Shown piece by piece: positions 8,906 through 18,572 of a DNA stretch of 64,000 nt. The translations under genes were made by a program, and so were the position numbers. Source of the DNA: Kitasatospora sp. MAP5-34 (lineage in GTDB: Bacteria > Actinomycetota > Actinomycetes > Streptomycetales > Streptomycetaceae); contig NZ_JARXZC010000019.1 in NCBI RefSeq assembly GCF_029894335.1, forward strand, positions 1 to 64,000. Reading direction: 5' to 3'. The notes below the pieces were generated by a model. That model was not told the origin of the DNA and ran no database searches. It saw only the letters and a program-made list of their open reading frames with translations. Position 1 is the first letter of the stretch. Each line of letters opens with the position of its first letter.

Positions 8906-10249
8906 ATGACTCCACGTCAGCACTACCGGGAGACCGAGGTCGACGCACCGCACGACCCGCTGCTGGTGGCCGCGCGACTGGCCAGGTCGCACCGGGGCGA
9001 GACCCAGGTCGTCCATGAGCGGGGCGACACCTGGAGCTTCGGGGTGGGAACGCTGGCGGAGATCGTGGTCGACCGGCAGCTCGTCCACTACGTCTGCGGC
9101 GCGGACCGGCGCAGTATCGTCTGGCACGGCCGGCCCCTGCCCGTGGTCGCCGCCCTGCTCGACGGGCTGCCGGTGGAGGGCTGGCGCGCGTACGGCTGGG
9201 CGGCGTTCGACCTGGCGGCCGCCGAGGCCGGCGGGTTCCCGGACGGATTTCCTGATGGTACGTCAACTCCGCTTCTGCACCTGATTGTCCCAAGGGACGA
9301 GGTCAGGTTGACGGCCGGTCGGGCGCTGCTCCGGACCACCGGCCAGGACGCACCGGCCCGGCTCGCCGCGCTGATCTCCGAAACGCCGACCGGTCCCGGC
9401 CCGGCGGGGGGTGTGCCCGGGCTCGATCTGGCTGCCGACGGCGGCCAGTACCGGAAGTTGGTGGCCGAGGTGCTGGCCGACATCGCCGCCGGATCGGTCG
9501 ACAAGGTCGTGCTCAGCAGGGTCGTCCCGGTGCCCGGCGCGATCGACCTGGTGGACACCTTCGTACTCGGTCGGCTCAACAACACCCCGGCCCGGTCGTT
9601 CCTGCTCGACCTGGGCGGCCTGCGGGCGGCCGGCTTCAGCCCGGAGCTGGTCGTCACGGTCTCCGCCGACGGCCTGGTACGGACCCAGCCACTGGCGGGC
9701 ACCAGGGCCCGCACCGACTCCGCCGCCGAGAACCAGCGGCTGCGCGCCGAACTGCTCGGCGACGCGAAGGAGATCCACGAACACCGGATCTCGGTGGAGG
9801 CCGCGCGCGAGGAGCTCGGCACGGTGTGCGAGGCCGGCAGCGTCACGATCGACGAGTACATGGTCGTCAAGGAGCGCGGTACCGTGCAGCACCTGGCCTC
9901 GGGGCTCTCCGGCCGGCTCTCGGCGGGTTTGAACTGCTGGGACGCGTTCACCGCGCTGTTCCCCGCGATCACCGCCACCGGCGTGCCCAAGCCCGCCGCC
10001 GTCGCCGCCATCCGACAGTACGAACAGGCTCCACGTGAGATGTACGGGGGCGCGATGCTGACCGTCGACGCCACCGGCGCGCTCGATGCCGCTCTGGTGC
10101 TGCGCGCGGTGTACGAGGAAGCCGGACAGGCCTGGCTGCGCGCGGGGGCGGGGATCGTGGCGCAGTCCGTCCCGGCACGCGAGCTGGAGGAGACGTGCGA
10201 GAAGCTGCGCAGCGTTGCGGCGTATCTGGTACCTGCCCGCACGTCCTAG
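8906..10249 (+). CDS. Salicylate synthase (MbtI/Irp9/YbtS family)
   Basis: Converts chorismate to salicylate through isochorismate in a single Mg-dependent enzyme of the chorismate-binding superfamily, supplying the starter acid for the adjacent ligase and NRPS. 447 aa, typical length. Seen: KVVLSRVV (general-base lysine region), TQPLAGTRA, KEIHEHRISV (Mg-binding Glu), the VPKPAAVAAI segment, and a C-terminal RAGAGIVAQSV followed by a Glu-rich ELEETCEKL. ATG 8906 is preceded by GAGGGAG at good distance; upstream in-frame codons run through the tandem repeat and are unlikely to be translated. Co-directional with the ligase 80 bp upstream, so probably one operon. Not an anthranilate synthase, since no glutamine amidotransferase subunit is nearby. 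Confidence 0.92.
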   Translation: MTPRQHYRETEVDAPHDPLLVAARLARSHRGETQVVHERGDTWSFGVGTLAEIVVDRQLVHYVCGADRRSIVWHGRPLPVVAALLDGLPVEGWRAYGWAAFDLAAAEAGGFPDGFPDGTSTPLLHLIVPRDEVRLTAGRALLRTTGQDAPARLAALISETPTGPGPAGGVPGLDLAADGGQYRKLVAEVLADIAAGSVDKVVLSRVVPVPGAIDLVDTFVLGRLNNTPARSFLLDLGGLRAAGFSPELVVTVSADGLVRTQPLAGTRARTDSAAENQRLRAELLGDAKEIHEHRISVEAAREELGTVCEAGSVTIDEYMVVKERGTVQHLASGLSGRLSAGLNCWDAFTALFPAITATGVPKPAAVAAIRQYEQAPREMYGGAMLTVDATGALDAALVLRAVYEEAGQAWLRAGAGIVAQSVPARELEETCEKLRSVAAYLVPARTS

Positions 10250-10336
10250 CGCCCGGCGCTCCGCCTGGCCCCGGTCTGCGGCGTTCAGGCTGTGAGCAGT
10301 GCGGCGGCGGGCATTACGTGACGGCGGGCATTACGT

Positions 10337-10373
10337 GACGGCGGCTCCATCCGAGTCGGATGGAGCCGCCGTC
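10337..10373. terminator. Bidirectional hairpin terminator
   Basis: Perfect 16-bp inverted repeat (10337-10352 with 10358-10373, 5-nt loop) between the convergent salicylate synthase and cyclophilin genes. Just before it a 17-bp unit ending in GCATTACGTGAC is repeated twice (10306-10339), the second copy running into the left arm. Confidence 0.85.
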
Positions 10374-10393
10374 ATTGCGGAAGAAGGGGTGGA

Positions 10394-10888
10394 TCAGCTC
10401 TCGACGACGCCGGAGGCCGCGATCTCGATCTTGGCGCGGGTGGAGCCCGAGGGGGAGCCCAGCTTCTCGATCTGCTGGACCAGCTCGGAGCCCTCGACGA
10501 CCTCGCCGAAGACGACGTGCTTGCCGTCGAGCCACGGGGTGACGACCGTGGTGATGAAGAACTGCGAGCCGTTGGTGTTGCGGCCGGCGTTCGCCATCGA
10601 CAGCAGGAACGGGCGGTCGTGCTTCAGCTGGAAGTTCTCGTCCGCGAACTTCGCGCCGTAGATGCTCTTGCCGCCGGTGCCGTTCTGGTTGGTGAAGTCG
10701 CCACCCTGGAGCATGAACTCCGGGATGACGCGGTGGAACGGCGAGCCCGCGTAGCCGAAGCCGTGCTGGCCGGTGGCGAGCTCGCGGAAGTTCTGGGCGG
10801 TCTTCGGGACGACCTCGTCGAAGAGGTTGAAGACGATACGGCCGGCGGCCTCGCCGTTGATGTTGATGTCGAAGTAGACGTTGCTCAT
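10394..10888 (-). CDS. Cyclophilin-type peptidyl-prolyl cis-trans isomerase
   Basis: Cytoplasmic prolyl isomerase, 164 aa, with no signal peptide. The whole chain is one cyclophilin domain: [15 protein letters not shown] holds the catalytic Arg and Phe/Met/Gln, then NGSQFFITT, the Trp of [16 protein letters not shown], and LASGxxES-type end. ATG 10888 is preceded by AGGA at 8 nt; an ATG 9 nt further upstream overlaps that AGGA and is less likely. Single gene, convergent with the salicylate synthase across a perfect hairpin. An inverted repeat ACCCGC-AC-GCGGGT (10907-10920) just upstream could be an operator. Confidence 0.95.
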   Translation of the reverse strand: MSNVYFDININGEAAGRIVFNLFDEVVPKTAQNFRELATGQHGFGYAGSPFHRVIPEFMLQGGDFTNQNGTGGKSIYGAKFADENFQLKHDRPFLLSMANAGRNTNGSQFFITTVVTPWLDGKHVVFGEVVEGSELVQQIEKLGSPSGSTRAKIEIAASGVVES

Positions 10889-11209
10889 GGGGTCCATCCT
10901 GTCACTACCCGCACGCGGGTGCGGTAGGTGGTCGACGGTTTCACGCTGTCGGACGCCCCGGGGGTGTCGACTTGTCGCTGATCCGGGCGGTGCGCTGCCG
11001 CCGCCCGGGCTGGTGCAGGTGACGGCGATGCCGAGGAACCGGGGCTGCCGGTCCGCTCCGCGCCGGTCGTTCCGGCCGAGGTGGCGGGGCGGGTCGGTCC
11101 TGTTGAGCCGGGGGCGCACGATGGTAGTGAGGGCGCAGGCTCTCGACACCACCGGCAAACGACCAGCGGCTGACCGGGTACCGGCCGCCGCGGGACAGAG
11201 GACCCCACC
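10889..11209. other. Divergent intergenic region, no gene seen
   Basis: 321 bp between the cyclophilin and Acg-like genes. It holds the inverted repeat at 10907-10920 and a hairpin with CCGGGCGG/CCGCCCGG arms (10983-11008). No credible coding sequence was found on either strand. Confidence 0.6.
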
Positions 11210-12193
11210 ATGGCCACTTTGGCTCTCGACGCCACGGCAGTGGAGAAGCTCGTCTCCGCCGCGGCGGCCGCCCCCTCCATCCACAACACCCAGCCCTGGC
11301 ACTACCGGCCGCGCCCCGAGACCGCCACCCTTGAGGTGCGGGCCGCCCGCGAACGCGCGGTTCCGGACACCGACCCCGGGGGCCGCGCACTGCACATCTC
11401 GGTCGGTGCCGCCGTGTTCAACCTGCACACCGCCGCCCGCCACCTCGGCTGGTCGCCGGAGGTGCGGTTGCTGCCGGACCCGGCCGAACCCGACCTGCTG
11501 GCAGCCGTCAGGCTGGATGCCCGCTCCGCCGCCGCGCTGCCCGCCACCGACGAGCTGTACCAGGCCATCTGGCACCGGCACACCATCCGCACCCCGTTCA
11601 CCGGCCCCCCGGTCCCCGCCGCCCTGCTCGACGAGCTGGTCGAGGCCGCCCGTGCCGAGGACGCGACGCTCTACCTGCCGAGCCCCGAGGAGACACACCG
11701 GCTGCTGGAACTGACCGCCGAGGCCGAGCGGCGTAGCACCACCGACCCGGCGCGCAGCGCGGAGAGCCGCAGCTGGATCCAGGGCCCGGGCAGCGAGCCG
11801 TACGGTATCCCGGCCTCCGCGCTCGGGCCGCAGGACTCCGCCGGACAGTTGCCGATGCGGGACTTCGCCGCTCTCCGCCCGGCCGAGCACATCCCCGCCG
11901 CTCCCTTCGAGGCCGAGCCTTGCATCACCGTCCTCGCCACCGACCACGACCGGCCGGCCGACTGGCTGCGCACCGGGATGGCGCTGGAGCACGTCCTGCT
12001 CCTGGCCACGGTGCACCAGGTGCGGGCCTCCCTGCTGCACCAGGCCATGGAGTGGCCCTACCTCCGCTGGTCCACCCGTGACCCGGAGCGCGGGCCCGGG
12101 CACGTACAGATGCTGATCCGCCTCGGGTACGGACCGGAGGGTGCGGCCACGCCCCGGCTGCCGGTGTCGCGGGTGCTGGACACCGACACCTGA
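11210..12193 (+). CDS. Acg-family FMN-binding nitroreductase-like protein
   Basis: 327 aa. The N-terminal [16 protein letters not shown] is the hallmark of the Acg (Rv2032-type) family, a duplicated, degenerate nitroreductase fold that binds FMN in mycobacteria and is linked there to hypoxia/dormancy; its enzymatic role is not settled. Later segments ([28 protein letters not shown]) fit the second half-domain. ATG 11210 follows AGAGGA. A gene for an XRE-PNPOx flavin-type fusion follows 108 bp downstream in the same direction; in streptomycetes such genes commonly sit together in redox-stress clusters. No DosR-type site was identified by eye. Confidence 0.85.
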   Translation: MATLALDATAVEKLVSAAAAAPSIHNTQPWHYRPRPETATLEVRAARERAVPDTDPGGRALHISVGAAVFNLHTAARHLGWSPEVRLLPDPAEPDLLAAVRLDARSAAALPATDELYQAIWHRHTIRTPFTGPPVPAALLDELVEAARAEDATLYLPSPEETHRLLELTAEAERRSTTDPARSAESRSWIQGPGSEPYGIPASALGPQDSAGQLPMRDFAALRPAEHIPAAPFEAEPCITVLATDHDRPADWLRTGMALEHVLLLATVHQVRASLLHQAMEWPYLRWSTRDPERGPGHVQMLIRLGYGPEGAATPRLPVSRVLDTDT

Positions 12194-12301
12194 GGAGGTG
12201 TCCGACGGCGCGCCGTACCGATCCAGCACCCGCCGACCGGAAGAATCCGAAGTCGATCGACTTCGACGGACGGACGAACGGACGGGAGGAGGTGGACGGT
12301 C

Positions 12302-12985
12302 GTGGATGAGAACACCGCGCCCAGTGACGAGTCGGCCGGGGTGTCGGCCGGCCCCGGCGGCATCGGCCGGCGCATCGCGCTGCGGAGCCAGGCGCTCGGG
12401 CTCACCGGCGAGCAGGTGGCGAAGCGGGCGGGGATGTCCCCGCGCTACCTCCAGCACCTGACAGAAGTCGGCACGGACTTCGACCCCGGGGCCCTCCTGC
12501 GGGTGGCCGCCGTCCTGCAGGTGACATACCGGGAGCTGCTGGAAGGCCGTACGGACGCTCCGCCGGGGCAGGCTCCGGCCGCGCCGCACCCGGTACTGAT
12601 GAAGCTCACGACACCCGAATGCTGGGACAGGCTCGGCGAGCACGGAATCGGGCGAGTGGCCCTGTCCGGCGACGCCGGGCCCGCCGTTCTGCCGGTGAAC
12701 TACCTCGTGGACTCGGGCACGATCGTCTACCGGACGGCACCCGGCCACGTGACGGCGGCGGCCGTGGGCCACGAGGTCGCCTTCGAGGTCGACCACGTGG
12801 ACGACCAACTGAGCCAGGGCTGGAGCGTCCTGATCGTCGGCACGGCCGAACACCTCACCGACCCGGACACCGTCCAGCGGCTCGCGGAAGTGGACGAGGC
12901 CAAGCCGTGGGCGGGTGGCGCGCGAAACCTGTGGATCCGTGTCGTTCCGGCCCGGGTCACCGGCCGCCGCATCGGCACCCTGTGA
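12302..12985 (+). CDS. XRE-type helix-turn-helix protein fused to a PNPOx-like flavin-binding domain
   Basis: 227 aa, GTG start after GGGAGGAGGTGG. Residues ~20-80 form an HTH_3 domain ([20 protein letters not shown], then MSPRYLQHL and [15 protein letters not shown]); residues ~100-225 match the pyridoxamine 5'-phosphate oxidase-like split-barrel fold ([74 protein letters not shown]). The architecture suggests a regulator that reads flavin or redox state, or an F420/FMN-binding protein; the ligand is not evident. It ends at a perfect hairpin. It probably belongs with the Acg-like gene upstream. Confidence 0.88.
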   Translation: MDENTAPSDESAGVSAGPGGIGRRIALRSQALGLTGEQVAKRAGMSPRYLQHLTEVGTDFDPGALLRVAAVLQVTYRELLEGRTDAPPGQAPAAPHPVLMKLTTPECWDRLGEHGIGRVALSGDAGPAVLPVNYLVDSGTIVYRTAPGHVTAAAVGHEVAFEVDHVDDQLSQGWSVLIVGTAEHLTDPDTVQRLAEVDEAKPWAGGARNLWIRVVPARVTGRRIGTL

Positions 12986-12989
12986 CCTT

Positions 12990-13027
12990 CACCTGGCAGG
13001 GCGGCTCTGCGCCTGCCCTGCCAGGTG
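12990..13027. terminator. Hairpin terminator
   Basis: Perfect 13-bp inverted repeat (12990-13002 with 13015-13027, 12-nt loop) 4 bp after the XRE-PNPOx stop codon and before the convergent MFS gene. Confidence 0.85.
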
Positions 13028-13134
13028 CGCGAGCGGCGTCGGCGCGGCGGCCCACCGCCCGGTCCGGCGCCTGGGGCGCTCCCGTTCCCGCTGCCGCCGA
13101 CCGCCGGGGCGGCCGTCGACGGGCAGACGGAGGG

Positions 13135-14553
13135 TCAGTTCCGGGCGGTCGCCGGTCGCGGGGTGGTGGTGACCGGGGTCGGGACGGCCCGGCGGCCCGG
13201 GACAAGGAGGGCGGCCAGGGCGGCTGCCAGGCAGAACATGGCGAGCAGGGCGAAGCCGTTCGTGTAGCCCGACGCGTAGGGGCGGCCGGAGGGCTGGAGG
13301 TGGCCGGTGACCAGGCCGGTCATCAGGGCGGCGCCGATGGAACCGCCGATGGTGCGGATGTTGGCGTTCATGCCGGTGGCCGCGCCGGTCTGCGCCGCCG
13401 GGACACTCTGGACGATCAGGTTGCTCATCGAGGCGAAGGCCAGCCCGATGCCGAGGCCGAACACGCCTGCCGCCAGGGCGACCTGCCACGGCTGACCGTG
13501 CCAGGCGGCGAGTATCGCGCACGCGACGGAGCCGAGGACGGCGCCCGTGGTGAGCTGCGCCTTGGCGGGGAAGCGGCCGGCCAGCCGTCCACTGAGGACG
13601 CCGGCGACGAACATGGCCACGAGCATCGGCAGCATCAGCAGTCCGGCACCCGTGACGCTCGCCCCGAACCCGTAGCCCGCCGAGGACGGGGTCTGCGCGA
13701 ACCCGGGGAGGAACGCCCAGACCGCGTACATGCCGCCACCGAAGAGCAGCGCGGCGGTGTTGGTCGTCCAGACCGCCGGCAGGCGCATGATGCGCAGGTC
13801 GATCAGCGGGTTGCGCGAGCGGGCCTCGGCCAGGCCCCAGAGGGCGAAGAGGACGACGGCCGCCGCGAGCAGGAGGATCACGGTGGCGGAGCCCCAGCCC
13901 CATTTCGAGGCCTGGCTGATGGGCAGCAGCAGCGCCACCAGCCAACCCGAAAGCAGTATGGAGGAAAGCCAGTTGACGCTTCCTTCGGTACGGTTCGGCG
14001 ACTCGGGCACGTACCGGTGGGCGATCAGTGCGGTGATCGCGACGATGATCACGGGGAACCAGAACAGCCAGCGGTAGTCCAGCGCGCCGACGATCGGTCC
14101 GGCCAGGACCATGCCGAGGCCGCTGCCCACCGCGATGACAGCGGACAGGTTGCTGATGCTCGCGGGCACCCGTGCGGCGGGGAACTCGTCGCGGATGATG
14201 CCGAAGGAGAGCGGGAACAACGCACCGGCGATGCCCTGGATGACCCGGGCGACGATCAGCACGGTGATGTCGGGAGCGACGGCCGCGACGAGGCAGCCGA
14301 CCAGGAGGGCGACGAGCGCCGCGACGAGTGTGCGCTTCTTGCCGACCAGGTCACCGACCCGGCCGAGGATCGGCGTGAAGATCGAGGCGGAGAGCAGATA
14401 GGCGGTCATCACCCACGTGACGGTGGCCTGTGAGGTGTGCATCGCGTGCTGCACCGTCGGCAGGGCGGGCGTGATCAGCGACTGGAGCAGGGCGAACACG
14501 CCTGCGCCGGTCGCGAGGACGCCGAAGGTGAGGCGATTGGAGTGCCGGTTCAT
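13135..14553 (-). CDS. MFS drug exporter (DHA2/EmrB-QacA-like)
   Basis: 472 aa integral membrane antiporter. It starts MNRHSNRLTFG, ATG 14553 behind AGAAGG. Motifs of proton-driven drug exporters are visible: the loop LGRVGDLVGKKR (motif A), ARVIQGIAGALFPLSFGII (motif B) and a proline-rich GSGLGMVLAGPIVG (motif C). About 12-14 hydrophobic segments. Divergent from a TetR regulator with two palindromes between them, so repression by that protein and induction by an exported compound is the likely control. The reading frame stays open far upstream of the chosen start, across the tetR gene, but only this start has an SD and fits the family. Confidence 0.92.
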   Translation of the reverse strand: MNRHSNRLTFGVLATGAGVFALLQSLITPALPTVQHAMHTSQATVTWVMTAYLLSASIFTPILGRVGDLVGKKRTLVAALVALLVGCLVAAVAPDITVLIVARVIQGIAGALFPLSFGIIRDEFPAARVPASISNLSAVIAVGSGLGMVLAGPIVGALDYRWLFWFPVIIVAITALIAHRYVPESPNRTEGSVNWLSSILLSGWLVALLLPISQASKWGWGSATVILLLAAAVVLFALWGLAEARSRNPLIDLRIMRLPAVWTTNTAALLFGGGMYAVWAFLPGFAQTPSSAGYGFGASVTGAGLLMLPMLVAMFVAGVLSGRLAGRFPAKAQLTTGAVLGSVACAILAAWHGQPWQVALAAGVFGLGIGLAFASMSNLIVQSVPAAQTGAATGMNANIRTIGGSIGAALMTGLVTGHLQPSGRPYASGYTNGFALLAMFCLAAALAALLVPGRRAVPTPVTTTPRPATARN

Positions 14554-14605
14554 CGAACCTTCTCGGGACGCGGGAGAGGGGCGGGCAACGGCCCCGGTGG
14601 TAAAG

Positions 14606-14643
14606 TGGAGGTGCGCCTCCAGATTAGCGGAGGCATCCCTCCG
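14606..14643. promoter_or_regulatory. Two tandem palindromic operators for the divergent TetR protein
   Basis: TGGAGG-TGCG-CCTCCA (14606-14621) and CGGAGG-CATC-CCTCCG (14628-14643) share the core GGAGG-N4-CCTCC and have centres exactly 22 bp apart, two helical turns. A separate 12-bp perfect palindrome TCGGATATCCGA lies at 14650-14661. All are between the divergent starts of the MFS and tetR genes. Confidence 0.75.
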
Positions 14644-14673
14644 TTTCAATCGGATATCCGAAATGAGGTCCTC

Positions 14674-15264
14674 GTGCCGGAACAGGTCGTCGTCGGCGAC
14701 TTCCTCGCGGCCCAGCGTCCGCGCCGCGCCGACGCCGCGCGCAACTTCGACGCGCTGCTGGTCGCCGCCCGCGAGGCTTTCGCCGAGCACGGCGCGGAGG
14801 CCTCGCTGGAGGACATCGCCCGCCGCGCGGGTGTCGGCATCGGCACCCTCTACCGGAACTTCCCCACTCGCAGGCACCTGTTCGAGGCGGTCTACGCCAA
14901 CGAGGTCGACGAACTGTGTTTGGTGGCCGAGGAACTGTCCGCCGAGCCGCCATGGGAGGCGCTGACCGGCTGGCTGCGCCGGTTCGTCGCCTACACCGTG
15001 ACCAAGCGCGCCATCCGGGACGCACTGGAGGGGGAGGAGACCGGCGTCTTCCTGGCCTGCCGCCAGTCGATGTACGACGCGTGCACACCGCTGCTCGAAC
15101 GTGCACAGGAGGCCGGGGAGGTGCGGTCGGACATGAGCATCGACGACCTGCTGCGTCTCGTCTCCGGCATCAGCTCGGTCGTCTTCCCCGACGACGAACA
15201 GCGTGACCGGGTGCTGGGGATCGCCCTGGACGGCGTGCGCGGCGTCCAGCAGATCGGCCGGTAG
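14674..15264 (+). CDS. TetR-family transcriptional repressor
   Basis: 196 aa with a GTG start at 14674 behind GAGG. The N-terminal HTH is clear: ARNFDALLVAAREAFAEHGA, then ASLEDIARRAGVGIGTLYRNF, then PTRRHLFEAVY. The C-terminal ligand/dimer domain resembles the SbtR-like TetR C-terminal family. It should bind the paired palindromes in the 120-bp gap and control both itself and the MFS exporter. A longer in-frame reading from 14437 overlaps the exporter gene on the other strand and is rejected. It ends before a perfect 15-bp hairpin. Confidence 0.92.
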   Translation: MPEQVVVGDFLAAQRPRRADAARNFDALLVAAREAFAEHGAEASLEDIARRAGVGIGTLYRNFPTRRHLFEAVYANEVDELCLVAEELSAEPPWEALTGWLRRFVAYTVTKRAIRDALEGEETGVFLACRQSMYDACTPLLERAQEAGEVRSDMSIDDLLRLVSGISSVVFPDDEQRDRVLGIALDGVRGVQQIGR

Positions 15265-15356
15265 GCAGCCGATCAGCCACGGACCAGGGCGAGAGGAACT
15301 GCGCGATGCGGGAGCCTGCGGGCCAGTGGCCTGCCAGGGTGCCCGTGGTTGTTCGA

Positions 15357-15405
15357 TAGTTGCGGGCGAGCACCGCGGCCTGGATCGGTAGCTCGCCCGC
15401 AACTA
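15357..15405. terminator. Bidirectional hairpin terminator
   Basis: Perfect 15-bp inverted repeat (15357-15371 with 15391-15405, 19-nt loop) between the convergent tetR and reductase genes. Confidence 0.8.
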
Positions 15406-15466
15406 CACGGTCAGTTACTGAAACGCCCGCCTCGGCTGTGCTGACATCCCCGAGTGAGCCTTGGTG

Positions 15467-16111
15467 TCACTTTCGCCAGAACAGGTGGTGCGTCACGCCG
15501 CTCGGGCTGGGCACGACCTCGAGGTGGAACCGGTCGAGCAGCTCATCGGGTGACTCCCAGAGTCGTACTCCGGACCCGAGCTTCACCGGCGAGACCACCA
15601 CATGCATGGTGTCGACGAGGTCGGCGTCGAGGAACTGCCGGATGGTGGTAACCCCGCCGCCGAGTCGGACGTCCTTGCCCTGCGCCGCTTCCCGCGCCTG
15701 TTCGAGGACCGTGGCCGGGTCGCCCTCGACGAAGTGGAACGTGGTGTCGGAGAGCGTGAACGAAGGCCGCTTGTGGTGGGTCATGACGAACACCGGGGTG
15801 TGGAACGGGGGCACCTCGCCCCACCAGCCGAGCCAGTCATGGTCCTGCCAGGGCCCGCGCTGGGGTCCGAACTTGTTGCGGCCCATGATCTCGGCGCCGA
15901 TGTTGCGGGCGAAGTCCCGCGTGAAGTAGTCGTCGAGACCACGGCTCCCGCCGGGCTCGGTGCGGATGGGCCAGCTCGCCGTGGCGCCGGCCCAGGAGAA
16001 CAGCCTCCCGGGATCGACATGACCGAACGGCCTCTCGAGGGTCTGGTCCTCACCGGCACCGATCCCGTCACTCGAGACGGTGATGTTCTGGACTCTCAGT
16101 AGCTGAGCCAC
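15467..16111 (-). CDS. RibD C-terminal/dihydrofolate reductase-fold protein
   Basis: 214 aa, cytoplasmic NADPH-dependent reductase-like fold related to the RibD C-terminal domain. Seen: EIMGRNKFGPQRGPW, PVFVMTHHKRPSF, FVEGDPATVLEQAREAAQGK and VRLGGGVTTIRQFLDADLVD (the nucleotide-binding glycine loop), then a VSPVKLGSGVRLW end segment. GTG 16111 has an ideal AGGAGG five bases upstream, better than the in-frame ATG 24 nt earlier. Such stand-alone proteins have no fixed substrate, so I give none. Divergent from the MMPL gene. Confidence 0.9.
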   Translation of the reverse strand: MAQLLRVQNITVSSDGIGAGEDQTLERPFGHVDPGRLFSWAGATASWPIRTEPGGSRGLDDYFTRDFARNIGAEIMGRNKFGPQRGPWQDHDWLGWWGEVPPFHTPVFVMTHHKRPSFTLSDTTFHFVEGDPATVLEQAREAAQGKDVRLGGGVTTIRQFLDADLVDTMHVVVSPVKLGSGVRLWESPDELLDRFHLEVVPSPSGVTHHLFWRK

Positions 16112-16365
16112 GTGTTCCTCCTGTGGTGTCGACAACGGTGGTGAGACTCTCCGGGCCGCGAAAACTCATCGCCGCGTCCGGCACAACAACGATCCCCAAC
16201 GCTGCTTCGTCTCCATGCATCGTCTCCAGGATGGACCGGTATCCGATGTCGGACACTCCACAGGTCACGTCCGCTGGACCGGTGCGTTCGACGGCCTGCC
16301 GGGGAGTACCCCGGACGGCGCAGCCCGGTGGGCAGGCCGGGGGCGTGGTGTGTGACGGTGAGCGC

Positions 16366-18540
16366 GTGTCCACCTACTTGTTCCGGCTGGCCCAGTGGGC
16401 GTTCCGGCGACGGCGCCTGGTGCTGAGCCTGTGGCTCGTCGCCGCAGTTGCCACGATCGCCGTCTCGGTCGCGAGTGGTGGCAAGACGAACGACAACTTC
16501 ACCATCCCCGGCACCGAGTCGCAGCGGGTCGTGGACCTGCTCACGGCCAAGCTGCCGGCCCTGGCCGGCGGTCAGACGCAGGTCGTCTTCGCCACGCACG
16601 GGGCGGCCAAGGTCACCGATCCGGGGCCGAAGGCCGGGATCGAGGCCTCGGTCGCGAATCTGGCAAAGGCCCCGCAGGTGGCCTCGGCCTCGGACCCGTT
16701 CCAGGCGAAGGCGGTCTCCCCGAACAGTCAGGTCGCGCTCGGCCAAGTGCAGTTCACCGCGCAGCCGGCCGACGTGACGGACGCCACGCTCAACGCGGTC
16801 CAGGCCGCCGTCGCTCCGGCCCGGGAGGCGGGCGTCCAGGTCGAGTACTCCGGCAGCGTCTACCCGGGCTGGCGACTCGCGCCGTCGGAACTCCCGGAAC
16901 TCGTCGGCCTGGTCGTCGCGTTCATCATCCTGCTGATCACGTTCGGCGCGTTCGTGGCCGCCGGACTGCCGATCCTCACCGCGGTCATCGGCGTGGCCAT
17001 CACCCTGACCGGCGTCACCGCCATCGCCTCGGTCGTCACCATCGCCTCCGCCTCGACGACCGTCGCCCTGATGCTGGGCCTGTCCTGTGGCATCGACTAC
17101 GGCCTGTTCATCCTGTCCCGGCACCGCAACAACCTGCTGCAGGGCCGCGCGGTGGAGGAATCGGTGAGCCTGGCGGCCGGCACGGCCGGCAGCTCGGTGG
17201 TCTTCGCCGGACTGACCGTCGTCATCGCGCTCTGCGGCCTGTCCGTCGTCGGCATCCCCTTTCTGACCATCATGGGACTGGCCGCGGCCGCAGCGGTGGC
17301 CATCGCCCTGCTGATCTCGCTCACCCTGCTCCCCGCCATGCTCGGCTTCGCGGGCGAGAAGGTCACGAACTTCATCAACACACCGCTGCGCCCGGGGCAT
17401 CACGAGGACGTCGCGGTGACGGCGGCCACCACACCTCAGAAGACCTCTGGCGCTGCTTGGGCCCGGTTCGTCGTCCGCTTCCGGATTCCGGTCCTGATCG
17501 GCGGCGTCGCCCTGCTCCTGCTGCTCGCGGTGCCGGCCCTGGACGTGCAGCTGGGACTGCCGAGTGGTTCCTCCAAGCCGACCTCCGACACCTCGCGCAG
17601 GGCCTATGACCTGACGACCGCAGCCTTCGGCCCGGGATTCAACGGCCCGCTCCAGGTGGTCGCGGACGGTGTCACCTCGCCCCAGACGGCGCAGACCATG
17701 ACGACCACGCTGAGCGGGATCCCCGGCGTCGCGGCGGCAACCCAGGTGGCCCTCTCCAACGGGCTCGCGGTCATCCGTGTCGTCCCCACGACCGGCCCGA
17801 GCGACCCGGTCACCGCCGACCTGGTCCACACCCTGCGCGACAGTCGGGCCGTGATCGAGGGGACGAGCGGCGCGAACGTCCTCGTCGGCGGTGTCACGGC
17901 CTCCAACATCGACGTGTCCGCCAAACTGTCCTCGGCGCTGCCGGTGTTCCTGGTGGTCGTGGTCGGTCTGGCGTTCATCCTGCTGACGTTCGCGTTCCGG
18001 ACGATCCTGGTCCCGATCAAGTCGATCGTCGGCTTCCTGTTGTCGGTCTCGGCCGCGTTCGGAATGCAGGTCGCGCTGTTCCAGTGGGGTTGGGGCCAGC
18101 GGGTCTTCGGCATCACCAAGGCCGAGACGATCAGCTTCCTGCCGATCATCATGCTCGCCATCATCTTCGGCCTCTCCAGCGACTACGAGGTCTTCGTCGT
18201 CTCCCGGATCAAGGAGGACTTCACGAAGACCGGTGACGCCCGGGGCGCCGTCGAACGCGGCACCGGTCTGTCGGCACGCGTGGTGACCGCTGCCGCGCTG
18301 ATCATGTTCTCGATCTTCGTGGCCTTCATGTTCAGCAAGGATCCGACCATCAAGGCCATCGGCTTCAGCTTCGCGGCGGGCGTCTTCCTCGACGCCTTCG
18401 TCGTCCGCCTGACCCTGGTGCCCGCCGTACTGGCGATCGTCCGCTCGAAGGTCTGGTACCACCCGCAGTGGTTCGCCAAGTACGTCCCCGACCCCGACAT
18501 CGAGGGCGAGAAGCTGGAACACCAGCTGGCCCAGGAATGA
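16366..18540 (+). CDS. MMPL-family RND transporter
   Basis: 724 aa, 11-12 membrane segments in the standard layout: one N-terminal helix (LVLSLWLVAAVATIAVSVA), an extracytoplasmic domain, five helices, then a repeat of this pattern. The relay region GLSCGIDYGLFILSRHR and its C-terminal counterpart GLSSDYEVFVVSRIKEDF carry the acidic/Tyr residues conserved in MMPL proteins. It exports lipid-like or drug-like molecules; the substrate is unknown. I take GTG 16366, preceded by GGTGAG, because the ~80 residues read upstream lack transporter character. The stop is 32 bp before the convergent VKOR gene with no obvious terminator between them. Confidence 0.92.
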   Translation: MSTYLFRLAQWAFRRRRLVLSLWLVAAVATIAVSVASGGKTNDNFTIPGTESQRVVDLLTAKLPALAGGQTQVVFATHGAAKVTDPGPKAGIEASVANLAKAPQVASASDPFQAKAVSPNSQVALGQVQFTAQPADVTDATLNAVQAAVAPAREAGVQVEYSGSVYPGWRLAPSELPELVGLVVAFIILLITFGAFVAAGLPILTAVIGVAITLTGVTAIASVVTIASASTTVALMLGLSCGIDYGLFILSRHRNNLLQGRAVEESVSLAAGTAGSSVVFAGLTVVIALCGLSVVGIPFLTIMGLAAAAAVAIALLISLTLLPAMLGFAGEKVTNFINTPLRPGHHEDVAVTAATTPQKTSGAAWARFVVRFRIPVLIGGVALLLLLAVPALDVQLGLPSGSSKPTSDTSRRAYDLTTAAFGPGFNGPLQVVADGVTSPQTAQTMTTTLSGIPGVAAATQVALSNGLAVIRVVPTTGPSDPVTADLVHTLRDSRAVIEGTSGANVLVGGVTASNIDVSAKLSSALPVFLVVVVGLAFILLTFAFRTILVPIKSIVGFLLSVSAAFGMQVALFQWGWGQRVFGITKAETISFLPIIMLAIIFGLSSDYEVFVVSRIKEDFTKTGDARGAVERGTGLSARVVTAAALIMFSIFVAFMFSKDPTIKAIGFSFAAGVFLDAFVVRLTLVPAVLAIVRSKVWYHPQWFAKYVPDPDIEGEKLEHQLAQE

Positions 18541-18572
18541 CGGGGTCGTCGCCGGAGACAGGACAGCGGGTT

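Noticed and set aside
10394-12853. Minus-strand reading of 819 codons ending in cyclophilin
   Set aside because: Only the last 164 codons are real. The N-terminal part is antisense to the acg-like and XRE-PNPOx genes.
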